From the NCBI GenBank assembly GCA_028351415.1, contig JAOMJV010000012.1, forward strand, positions 1 to 37,363: a stretch of DNA of 37,363 nt, written 5' to 3'. The notes beneath the pieces are model-generated. The model saw only the letters and a list, made by a program, of their open reading frames with translations. It ran no database searches and was not told the origin of the DNA. Position 1 is the stretch's first letter, and every line of letters starts with the position of its first letter. Of the stretch, positions 24,733 through 32,121 are shown one piece after another. This DNA comes from Candidatus Nitrosopumilus sp. GTDB lineage: Archaea; Thermoproteota; Nitrososphaeria; Nitrososphaerales; Nitrosopumilaceae. Position numbers and translations under genes: made by a program.

Positions 24733-25875
24733 ATGCCTCAAACAGGTATTGTCAAGTACCACGTAAAACTTTCATATGAAGTAGATGGACTCGTTGAACG
24801 AGCCGATATAATCGGTGCCATATTTGGACAAACAGAAGGACTCTTAGGACCTGAAATGAATCTGAATGAATTACAACGAGTTTCAAAAGTAGGTCGTATT
24901 GAAGTTGTAAGTAAATCTACTTCTAATACTACTGCTGGTACTGCATTAATTCCAATGAGTACTGATATTGATACATGTGCATTAATTGCTGCAGGTATTG
25001 AAAGTATAGATAAAGTTGGACCATTTGATTGTAAATTTACTTTAGATACCATTGATGATGTAAGAGCTGCAAAGAAAGATGATATTGTAAGACGTGCAAA
25101 AGAAATTAAACAAAAATGGGCAACAAAAACCGTTAGTGAAGGTGAAAACATGTTAAACGATGTACATCAGGGAGACTCTGGCAAACTTTCTACATATGGC
25201 CCATCAAAATTAACTTGTAGTTCTGGAGCATTTGCTTCAAAATGGATAATTCTTGTTGAAGGTCGAGCTGATGTAATTAATCTTTTAAGAGCTGGATATG
25301 ATAATGTTCTTGCAATTGAAGGTGCAAAAATTGACGAATCCATTAAAGAATTATGTGCTGAAAAAGATACTGTTGTTGCATTTATTGATGGGGATAGAGC
25401 TGGTGGATTTATTCTTAAGGAACTCAAATCTGTTGTCACACTTGATTATGAATTACAAGCAGATGAAGGTGTTGAAGTAGAAGAATTAACTCCTCAAAGA
25501 CTTGATGAAATTTTAAGACCTATTGCTGATGAAATTAAAAATGGTAAACCTGCACCAAAACTTGCAAGTGAAGATGATAAATCTATTTCAGAAGTAGCAT
25601 CTAAGGTTTTTTCAACTCTAAATGAAACTCTTGAAGCTGTTGCATTGGATAGTGATCAAAATGAAATTTTTAAAGTCCCAATAAGTGAAGTTGTTAGTAA
25701 ACTATCCTCACAATCTGGTATCAAGTATCTTTTATTGGATGGTATCATTACAAAGAGACTTTTAGAAGGTGCAAAAAATGCTGGAATTGAATGTGTAGTT
25801 GGACACAGAGTTGCAAAATTGTCTAATTCTGATGGTATGACACTAAAAACATTCGCTGATTTAGGCGTTTCTTAG
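24733..25875 (+). CDS. dnaG: Archaeal DnaG-type primase (TOPRIM), exosome-associated
   Basis: The 380-aa protein starts with the archaeal DnaG N-terminal domain (TGIVKYHVKLSYEVDGLVERADIIGAIFGQTEGLLGPEMNL). A TOPRIM domain follows at about 173-255: the catalytic Glu in ILVEGRADVINLL and the acidic FIDGDRAG. The C-terminal region, about 270-380, is variable. Archaeal DnaG can synthesise primers but is mainly known as a stable subunit of the RNA exosome, binding poly(A). It has a good Shine-Dalgarno site, and ribK follows after 8 nt. Confidence 0.96.
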   Translation: MPQTGIVKYHVKLSYEVDGLVERADIIGAIFGQTEGLLGPEMNLNELQRVSKVGRIEVVSKSTSNTTAGTALIPMSTDIDTCALIAAGIESIDKVGPFDCKFTLDTIDDVRAAKKDDIVRRAKEIKQKWATKTVSEGENMLNDVHQGDSGKLSTYGPSKLTCSSGAFASKWIILVEGRADVINLLRAGYDNVLAIEGAKIDESIKELCAEKDTVVAFIDGDRAGGFILKELKSVVTLDYELQADEGVEVEELTPQRLDEILRPIADEIKNGKPAPKLASEDDKSISEVASKVFSTLNETLEAVALDSDQNEIFKVPISEVVSKLSSQSGIKYLLLDGIITKRLLEGAKNAGIECVVGHRVAKLSNSDGMTLKTFADLGVS

Positions 25876-25883
25876 GACTTTAG

Positions 25884-26567
25884 ATGACTGAACTAAAAAT
25901 TCAGCACCTCTTAACTCTCTCTTATCTGTTATCTAAAGGAGCAAAATACAACTATGTTGCTCTTACAAGTTCTTCTTTGGGAAAAAATATTCATAAATCA
26001 CAACAAGCAGCATCTACACATTTACTTGAACTAGAACAAAATAAATTCATTACACGAATAATTACTGGAAGAAAAATTTCAGTAAAAATTACTAGTAAGG
26101 GTTTTTCTGAGATAGTAAAACTATCTTCTACTTTACAAAAAAGCTTAGATTCTTCACCTTCTCATGTTGATCTTAAAGGTACTTTAATTTCGGGAATGGG
26201 TGAAGGTGCATACTATATGGGATTGAAAGGTTACAGCAAACAATTCAAATCTAAAATTGGTTACGTTCCATTTCCTGGAACCTTTAATGTTAGATTGGAT
26301 CAAAAAATTCATCAAGAATCGATTAAACAATTTGAAACTTTAGATGGAATTAAAATTAAAAGCTTTTCTGATGGTAAGAGAACATACGGTTGGGTAAAAT
26401 GTTTTTCAGCCAAATTAAATAATACAATTAATTGTCAGTTAATCGTACTTGAGCGTACTCATCATGATGATTCTGTAATTGAATTAATCTCAAAAGTTTG
26501 TTTACGTAAAAATAGTAAATTCAAAGATGGTTCCAAAGTTTCAATTAAAATTGAAATTAATTCTTAG
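25884..26567 (+). CDS. ribK: CTP-dependent riboflavin kinase with N-terminal winged helix
   Basis: The 227-aa protein has a MarR-like winged helix (residues about 1-85; HKSQQAASTHLLELEQNKFI) followed by the archaeal RibK domain (about 95-225): GTLISGMGEGAYYMGLKGY, IGYVPFPGTFNVRLD and ERTHHDD. This enzyme phosphorylates riboflavin to FMN using CTP. The fused HTH suggests flavin-responsive regulation, as in the RbkR proteins (inference). It is in an operon with dnaG. Its stop overlaps by 4 nt the stop of the convergent FAD synthase gene, so the two successive enzymes of FAD synthesis share a 3' end. Confidence 0.94.
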   Translation: MTELKIQHLLTLSYLLSKGAKYNYVALTSSSLGKNIHKSQQAASTHLLELEQNKFITRIITGRKISVKITSKGFSEIVKLSSTLQKSLDSSPSHVDLKGTLISGMGEGAYYMGLKGYSKQFKSKIGYVPFPGTFNVRLDQKIHQESIKQFETLDGIKIKSFSDGKRTYGWVKCFSAKLNNTINCQLIVLERTHHDDSVIELISKVCLRKNSKFKDGSKVSIKIEINS

Positions 26568-27181
26568 ATTCCATGGATTGATTCTCCATACTCTTTTTCA
26601 ATTTTAGAACTAGAACTTTCTGGGATTGGGGATTGTAATCTTGCAACCTTAGCATTTAATTTAATTTTTTTACATCCTTCTGTGATGTATTTCTCTTGAT
26701 GGATTTGGTCATATCCTAATGCAATAATTTGTGGTTTAACATGATTTACCGTTTTAAAAATATCATTTTCTTGCCCAATCAAACAAAGATCTACTACTTC
26801 TAAGGAATTGACTAATTCTTGCCTTTGTTCTTGACTATGTATTGGAGTTCTTTTTTTCATTTTAACTGCAGTATTGTCAGTTGCTACAACCACCACTAAA
26901 ACATCCCCTAGTAATTTTGCAGCATTTAATGTATGAATATGCCCTGGATGAATAATATCAAAAACCCCTCCTGCTAATACTATTCGTAATGAATCTCTTC
27001 CCGTTTCTGTAAGTGTAATTCTATCTTCATTCACTAATTTTTTTTTAATCAATTCTTCAATTTTATCATTAAATTGACTATCTGATAACATACATTTTTT
27101 CTTAATTATGTCTGTAGGGTTTTTTTCATTAATTTGACATACATACATTGTCGAGAGAATTTTTTTTCCAATTAATTCCAA
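26564..27181 (-). CDS. ribL: FAD synthase (RibL-type) with N-terminal winged helix
   Basis: The 205-aa nucleotidyltransferase has the cytidylyltransferase-type motif AGGVFDIIHPGHIHTLNAAK (HPGH, about residues 70-88), KKRTPIHSQEQR, and a C-terminal SSSSKI that stands for the ISSTxI motif. Archaeal RibL uses ATP to turn FMN into FAD. The N-terminal 65 residues form a helix-turn-helix-like domain (KKCMLSDSQFNDKIEELIKKKLV), not present in the minimal enzyme. Glycerol-3-phosphate cytidylyltransferase is a family alternative, but the convergent ribK neighbour supports FAD synthase. Confidence 0.9.
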   Translation of the reverse strand: MELIGKKILSTMYVCQINEKNPTDIIKKKCMLSDSQFNDKIEELIKKKLVNEDRITLTETGRDSLRIVLAGGVFDIIHPGHIHTLNAAKLLGDVLVVVVATDNTAVKMKKRTPIHSQEQRQELVNSLEVVDLCLIGQENDIFKTVNHVKPQIIALGYDQIHQEKYITEGCKKIKLNAKVARLQSPIPESSSSKIEKEYGESIHGI

Positions 27182-27225
27182 TATTCTTTGTACATTTTGA
27201 CCTATTCTTTAATTTATTGATAATT

Positions 27226-28263
27226 TTACATTTTAAATTCAAGGCCTTTTGCCAATCTTAATGCGTCAACTAGTCCGTCTGCATACCCTATGCTCAAAAT
27301 TGCATTTTCATCTCTACCTTTATCTAGAAATATCTCTGCCTGTTCAATGTATAATTCTGCATTCTCTAAAATGACTTCAAATTCTTTTTGATTTTTATAA
27401 TATGGCGTTATTTCTTCTAAAGCTTCTCTTACCATTGGAACATATTTTTTCATCATTTGTTTTGAAATTTTTTCTGTTTTTTCAGAATTGTCAAATGGTT
27501 CATCTATACACTGACCAAATAATTTGAGCGCATCTGATTCTGTAAAATGTAATCTTCCTGGAATAATTACTGTGTGGGGTGGTTTTCCAAAATCTATTTT
27601 TGCTAGACTGGATATTTTACCTGAAACTATTGCCTGATCTTTAAAACCAATTCTTGAAGCAACTATGACATAACTTGATTCTGTAATAACTTTTCTTCCT
27701 TGCCCTTCTTCTGTTTCTAATAATCCTTTTAATGCATCTTTAGGATCTAAGAAAAAATCTTTGTTTTGATTATATTCTAATAATAATACTGTATGATTAT
27801 CTTCTATGATATTTTTATAAATTACATAGTATGGATATGTGAGTGATTTCATTTCACTCATTATGGTTGCAATTTTTCCGACTTTGTAAAAATGTAAACC
27901 ACACTCTCCTATCATAGATGTAAGTGATGATGATGCATGTATGGAACGTGTTTCTATGTTTAATTCAATTGCCCTTGCTCGTAATTCAATATGTGTTGTT
28001 GCGATATATGGATCACCGTATGCTAGTAAAACCACATTTTTTTCTTTTGACTTTTCTAAAATTTCCTTACCGTCTTCCACTAACCATCTTTTTGCAGGTT
28101 TGAATTCTCCTTTTATCGCATTTTCAATTTTATCTACATCTGATTTTCCAATGGGACTGGTAAATTGTTCAAGATATACGATATCTGCATTTGATATTAT
28201 TTCTAATCCTTCAACTGGAATGGACTCAAATCCTGAAATTCCTAGACCTACAAACGATAACAT
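27226..28263 (-). CDS. dphB: Diphthine synthase (DphB/Dph5) fused to a DUF357-like domain
   Basis: Residues 1 to about 260 match diphthine synthase, the SAM-dependent methylase that builds diphthamide on the His of elongation factor 2: MLSFVGLGISGFESIPVEGLE, VVLLAYGDPYIATTH, SSLTSMIGECGLHFYKVG and PHTVIIPGRLHFTE. The protein continues to 345 aa, about 85 longer than a normal DphB. The tail (MVREALEEITPYYKN through DGLVDALRLAKGLEF) is all helical and resembles archaeal DUF357. Its start is fused to the lysK stop (TAATG), making it the last gene of the lysine operon. Confidence 0.93.
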   Translation of the reverse strand: MLSFVGLGISGFESIPVEGLEIISNADIVYLEQFTSPIGKSDVDKIENAIKGEFKPAKRWLVEDGKEILEKSKEKNVVLLAYGDPYIATTHIELRARAIELNIETRSIHASSSLTSMIGECGLHFYKVGKIATIMSEMKSLTYPYYVIYKNIIEDNHTVLLLEYNQNKDFFLDPKDALKGLLETEEGQGRKVITESSYVIVASRIGFKDQAIVSGKISSLAKIDFGKPPHTVIIPGRLHFTESDALKLFGQCIDEPFDNSEKTEKISKQMMKKYVPMVREALEEITPYYKNQKEFEVILENAELYIEQAEIFLDKGRDENAILSIGYADGLVDALRLAKGLEFKM

Positions 28264-29390
28264 TATTGTAATTTTTTATCATGAAGTCTTTTTAAATGCT
28301 GTAAAGTTGCTTTAAGAATTTCTATACCTTTTAGATACTCCTCAATTGAAACCTTTTCATCTATTGTATGAGCTTCATGTGGATCCCCTGGACCATAAGT
28401 TACAACTGGAATTTTCCATTGACTACCTAAAACATTCATGTCTCCTGTACCTGTTTTTCTAACTAAAGTTGGTCTGGATTTTACTACTTGTATTATTCCA
28501 AGTGTGAATGCTCTAACTAATGCTGAATTATGTGGTGCTTCAAATGGTTCTGTTTCATCTAAAATTGAATAAAATGCTTCAACTTCTCTATTTTGAGATA
28601 TTTCTTTAACTAAAGTTGCAATTTTCTGTTCAATTGTTTTACAATTCATGTCTACTGGAATTCTTATGTCAAAAAGAGTTTCACACTCTTTTGGTGTTAT
28701 GTTGTGACTTGTTCCGCCCTTAATTTCAGTAATGGTTGCAGTTAACAACATTGATTTAGTTTTTCCGTCTTGATTTGCTTCCAATTTCTCTTTTAATTCT
28801 TTTACAAATATTATTGATTCTTCAATTGCATTTTTTGAAAGCCACGGTGCACTTGCATGTGAACTATCTGGAACACTAATTTTTAGATTAATTGCTAATC
28901 TACCTTTGTATGCAATTGTTACTTGTTTAATTCCACTTGGTTCTCCAAACACTGCATAGTCAATGTTCATTTCTTTTTTTACAATATTTTTAATCCCTAT
29001 GGCATTTCCTTCTTCATCTACCGCCCCTACAAAAATTACTGTCCCTTGATTTTTTTCAATTGATGCTGCGGCAAATAACATTGCCATTAATGGTGCTTTT
29101 GCATCTGATGCCCCGCGACCATACAGTGAATCACCTTCTGTTCTAACTTTTACTTTCCCTGGAACCACATCCATATGACCGCATAACATTATTCTTGGCG
29201 ATCCTGTTCCTTTTTTAGCAATAACATTTCCTACTTCGTCAATTTGTATATCTTCAAATCCTAAATCATCACACTTATCAGCTAAAAATTCTGCCATTGG
29301 TTTTTCACTAAGTGATGGTGTGTACAGTTGAAGTGCTTTTTCTAACATCTTTGTTGCAAACTTTGGGGTTACTGTAAAATGATTGTCCAA
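28263..29390 (-). CDS. lysK: LysW-lysine (LysW-ornithine) hydrolase, M20 family
   Basis: The 375-aa M20 metallopeptidase releases lysine or ornithine from the LysW carrier. Metal-site residues are H72 (GHMDVVPG), D96 (GRGASDAKAP), E126/E127 (VDEEGNA), FGEPSG and the C-terminal DPHEAHTIDE. I start at TTG 29390, 2 nt after the lysX stop. The frame is open upstream to 29450, but that would put 58 nt inside lysX and add a non-family leader. ArgE/DapE-type deacylase is the general family; the operon (lysW, lysX, lysJ, lysZ, lysY) fixes the role. Confidence 0.92.
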   Translation of the reverse strand: MDNHFTVTPKFATKMLEKALQLYTPSLSEKPMAEFLADKCDDLGFEDIQIDEVGNVIAKKGTGSPRIMLCGHMDVVPGKVKVRTEGDSLYGRGASDAKAPLMAMLFAAASIEKNQGTVIFVGAVDEEGNAIGIKNIVKKEMNIDYAVFGEPSGIKQVTIAYKGRLAINLKISVPDSSHASAPWLSKNAIEESIIFVKELKEKLEANQDGKTKSMLLTATITEIKGGTSHNITPKECETLFDIRIPVDMNCKTIEQKIATLVKEISQNREVEAFYSILDETEPFEAPHNSALVRAFTLGIIQVVKSRPTLVRKTGTGDMNVLGSQWKIPVVTYGPGDPHEAHTIDEKVSIEEYLKGIEILKATLQHLKRLHDKKLQ

Positions 29391-29392
29391 TT

Positions 29393-30232
29393 TTATCTTT
29401 CTACTTTTAGTGCATAATCTAGCATTAGAGATGGTATGTCTACACCACATACTCTTACAGTATTTTTGTACTCTGTTGTATTATTAACTTCATGAACGAC
29501 AAGCCCCTTTTCTTCACTTTCCATTAAATCTACGCCTACAATATCTCCTTGAACTGCATTTTTTGCTTTAATACACATTTCTTCCATTTCTTGTGTTACT
29601 TTACATGGTTCGGCAGTTCCACCTAATGACATGTTTGTTTTCCAATGTTCTGAATTTCTATATATGGCTGCAACTATTTTATCCCCTACCATAATTGCTC
29701 TAATATCTCGTGGTGGTCTTTTAACAAATTCTTCCAAGTAATGAATTTGATAAATTGGATACATTGTTTCTCTACTTTCAATTATTCCTTCAGCTGATTC
29801 TTTATCATTTAATTTTGAAATTAATCTTCCCCAACTACCTACTGTTGGTTTTATTACTTTTGGATATCCGTTTGTTTCTAATGCTTCTAACGCTGCATCC
29901 TTAGAAAACGCCACTGTGGCATCTGGTGTTGGAACTCCGAATTTTTTTAGTAACATGTGTGTAAATAATTTATTTCCTGCAAAAACTCCTGTGTTTAAAC
30001 AATTGATTACCTTAACTCCTAATCCTTCAAGGGCTGCAGTTGCATGCAAATTTCTATAATAGCTTACACATCTTTGAATAACTACTCCATAATCTTCAGG
30101 TTTTTTTTCTAAATCTAATGCTAGTTTTTTACAATCTACCATCTGTATGTTGATGTTCTTTTTTTTACCTGCTTCTAAAAGAGATTTTTCTTCCCAACGT
30201 ATGGAGTCATAAAGAATTGTAACATCGGTCAC
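29393..30232 (-). CDS. lysX: LysW-alpha-aminoadipate ligase LysX (RimK-like ATP-grasp)
   Basis: The 279-aa ATP-grasp ligase attaches alpha-aminoadipate (or glutamate) to LysW. Motifs include VIKPTVGSWGRLI, IYQIHYLEEFVKRPPRDIRAIMVGD, IYRNSEHWKTNMSLGG and EVNNTTEYKN, with the late segment GVDIPSLML. EHW, GG.AE.C and GVDIP resemble the Thermus lysine enzyme LysX more than ArgX. The start is GTG 30232, overlapping the lysW stop by 4 nt (GTGA). A second family member ends the window at 37046, so this copy may handle aminoadipate and the other glutamate (inference). Confidence 0.93.
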   Translation of the reverse strand: MTDVTILYDSIRWEEKSLLEAGKKKNINIQMVDCKKLALDLEKKPEDYGVVIQRCVSYYRNLHATAALEGLGVKVINCLNTGVFAGNKLFTHMLLKKFGVPTPDATVAFSKDAALEALETNGYPKVIKPTVGSWGRLISKLNDKESAEGIIESRETMYPIYQIHYLEEFVKRPPRDIRAIMVGDKIVAAIYRNSEHWKTNMSLGGTAEPCKVTQEMEEMCIKAKNAVQGDIVGVDLMESEEKGLVVHEVNNTTEYKNTVRVCGVDIPSLMLDYALKVER

Positions 30233-30396
30233 TGTCCCCAATCCTCACCAACTGTTTGGGCTGGCTTTAGATCGAAACCTTCTGAGCTTTTTGCTAATTC
30301 AAAACTTGCGCCACATTCTGGACATGTTACAATTTCGCCTTCAAGTGCATCACTTGGCAAGGCTATTTCTGCATCACATTCTTCACATTTTGACAT
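30229..30396 (-). CDS. lysW: Amino-group carrier protein LysW, C-terminal EDWGQ
   Basis: The 55-aa carrier has a zinc ribbon (C4, C7, C25, C28) and an acidic surface. In known LysW the last residue of EDWGE is a Glu whose gamma-carboxyl forms the amide with the substrate's amino group. Here the last codons read gag gat tgg gga cag tga, so the protein ends EDWGQ. The start is ATG 30396 (MSKCEECDAE), within an open frame that begins earlier. It lies 22 nt downstream of homocitrate synthase and overlaps lysX by 4 nt. The Gln end is the oddest residue in this operon. Confidence 0.95.
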   Translation of the reverse strand: MSKCEECDAEIALPSDALEGEIVTCPECGASFELAKSSEGFDLKPAQTVGEDWGQ

Positions 30397-30418
30397 ACTT
30401 CTTACTCTTTTTTCCTCT

Positions 30419-31585
30419 TTATTTATCTTCAATTATCTTTTTTTCAAGTCTATCTTCAAGTGGGATTTCTATTAGATCACCCATTCTTAGATTTTTTAGC
30501 CCTGTTGCCACTGCTTTTGCGCCTAAATCATCTTTTTCTAATCCCAGTAATGACATCAAGTAGGCTGCACCTGTTTTTCCTGCCAATTCTCCAAATACTA
30601 TTCTTCTTCTATTTCCAACAGCTCTTGGTGGTATTGGTTCGTAAGCTGCTGGATTTTTTAAAATTGCAGCAAGATGTGTACCTGCTTTGTGTTTATATGC
30701 CGATGTTCCTACAATTGGTTTTGAATCATATGGTTTGATTCCTGTATAGTCTTCAATTAATTTTGATAAATCTAATAGCATATCTAATCTAAAATCATTT
30801 GGAGATTTATACAGATAAGTTAATGCTACTGCAACTTCTGCAAGTGCTGGAATGCCTGTTCTTTCCCCTATCCCGTCAATCGTGGTATGAATTTGATCAA
30901 CGCCTGCATCACATGCTGAAAATGCATTTGCTACTGCAAAACCAATGTCGTTATGAACATGTGCATCTAGTGGAACATCTACAACTTCTCTAACTTTTTT
31001 TACAAAATTATACATCCCAATTGGACGTAAGATTCCCACTGTATCTGGAAGACTAATCCTATCTACACCTGCTTCTTCAATTGCTTTACATATAGTTAGT
31101 AAAAATTCTGGTTCTGCTCTGCTTCCATCTTCTACTGTAAATCTAATTTTTAATCCATGAGACTTTGCATACTCTACTGTTTCTACTGCTCTTTTCAAAG
31201 CTTCTTCTCTGGAGATTCGTAATTTGTCTTTTAGATGTATGTCTGAAATTCCTAAATATGCTGCACACCATTTTGCATCGCAGTCTAATGATGTATCGAT
31301 ATCTTCCTTAAGTGCACGTCCATGTGATACAATGTCTGCTGTTAGTCCTTGCTTGATAATTGTTTTAGTTGCTTCTTTATGATCTTTTGATACTATTGGT
31401 GAAATTTCTATTTGATCCACTCCGAAATAATCTAACATCCATGCAATCTGAATTCTTTGTTTATTTGTAAACGAAACACCTGGATGTTGCTCCCCTTCTC
31501 TTAGTGTACTATCTAAAACTCTAATCTTTTTTGGATTTTTTTCATACCCGTTGTACATATTTGCATAGTGATTCGGATCTTTCAT
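30419..31585 (-). CDS. Homocitrate synthase-type (DRE-TIM) enzyme
   Basis: The 388-aa enzyme has the DRE-TIM metal and catalytic motif VLDSTLREGEQHPG near residues 23-36 (S in place of the usual D/R-type residue before T), the metal HVHNDIG (about 209-215) and GERTGIPALAE, with a C-terminal segment AAYEPIPPRAVGN. It condenses acetyl-CoA with 2-oxoglutarate as the first step of lysine synthesis through alpha-aminoadipate. Isopropylmalate or citramalate synthase are relatives; the neighbouring lysW, lysX and lysK favour homocitrate. A strong TATA (GTTTATATC at 31620-31612) gives a near-leaderless mRNA. Confidence 0.9.
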   Translation of the reverse strand: MKDPNHYANMYNGYEKNPKKIRVLDSTLREGEQHPGVSFTNKQRIQIAWMLDYFGVDQIEISPIVSKDHKEATKTIIKQGLTADIVSHGRALKEDIDTSLDCDAKWCAAYLGISDIHLKDKLRISREEALKRAVETVEYAKSHGLKIRFTVEDGSRAEPEFLLTICKAIEEAGVDRISLPDTVGILRPIGMYNFVKKVREVVDVPLDAHVHNDIGFAVANAFSACDAGVDQIHTTIDGIGERTGIPALAEVAVALTYLYKSPNDFRLDMLLDLSKLIEDYTGIKPYDSKPIVGTSAYKHKAGTHLAAILKNPAAYEPIPPRAVGNRRRIVFGELAGKTGAAYLMSLLGLEKDDLGAKAVATGLKNLRMGDLIEIPLEDRLEKKIIEDK

Positions 31586-31610
31586 TACTGAATTCGTTAA
31601 CCTATATTGA

Positions 31611-31620
31611 TGATATAAAC
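31611..31620 (-). promoter_or_regulatory. Internal promoter of the homocitrate synthase operon
   Basis: On the minus strand GTTTATATCA (31620-31611) lies about 30 nt before the ATG at 31585, the expected TATA distance for a near-leaderless transcript. The 116-bp gap between the Lrp-type gene and homocitrate synthase is the only sizeable break in the lysine cluster, so the second half (homocitrate synthase to dphB) may be transcribed separately. Confidence 0.6.
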
Positions 31621-31701
31621 ATATTCGTACTATTTTCGTTGGAAATAATTGTTATTGATACTAAATTAGTTTTTAATTAAAATTTTAAACCGAAACTCGT
31701 T

Positions 31702-32121
31702 TTAGATAACTTTTCTTAAAATAATCACAGTATTGGTATCTACTACCCCTGTGATTTTTCTCAATGCATCTATGGTGTTATTAATTTCTGCAATATTTGG
31801 TGCGCTAATTATTGTTGTAATGTCATATTGTCCTGTAATTTCATAAACTGTTTTTACTCCTTCTAACCCTACAAGCTTTAAAGATACTTTTGATGTGTCT
31901 GTTGCAGAATCTACTGAAACTAAAACAATTGCACTTGTACTATTTTCTTCACCTAATTCTATTGTAAATTTATTAATTGTTTTACTGTCTACTAAATTTT
32001 TAACTCGTCTTCTGACTGCAGATTCTGAGAGTTTTAATTTTTTTCCAATATCTACAAATGATTCTCTGGAGTCTTGTTTTAGGTATCCTACAATTCTTTC
32101 ATCAATTTTATCTTTAAACAT
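31702..32121 (-). CDS. Lrp/AsnC-family transcriptional regulator
   Basis: The 139-aa protein has an N-terminal HTH (about residues 8-55; IVGYLKQDSRESFVDIGKKLKLSESAVRRRVKNLV) and a C-terminal RAM ligand-binding domain (ELGEENSTSAIVLVSVDS, TGQYDITTIISAPN). It sits inside the lysine operon between lysJ and homocitrate synthase and overlaps lysJ by 8 nt, as LysM does in Sulfolobus, so sensing of lysine or a related amino acid is plausible. The probable target is its own operon or the internal promoter. It is full length for the family. Confidence 0.9.
   Translation of the reverse strand: MFKDKIDERIVGYLKQDSRESFVDIGKKLKLSESAVRRRVKNLVDSKTINKFTIELGEENSTSAIVLVSVDSATDTSKVSLKLVGLEGVKTVYEITGQYDITTIISAPNIAEINNTIDALRKITGVVDTNTVIILRKVI

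Noticed and set aside
29391-29450. N-terminal extension of lysK into lysX
   Set aside because: It would overlap lysX by 58 nt in another frame and begins with a sequence (MWCRHTISNARLC) that is a shadow of lysX.
31640-31690. Palindromic AT-rich stretch before homocitrate synthase as an Lrp operator
   Set aside because: The self-complementarity is only A/T runs around AAAATTTT, which is trivial in this composition.
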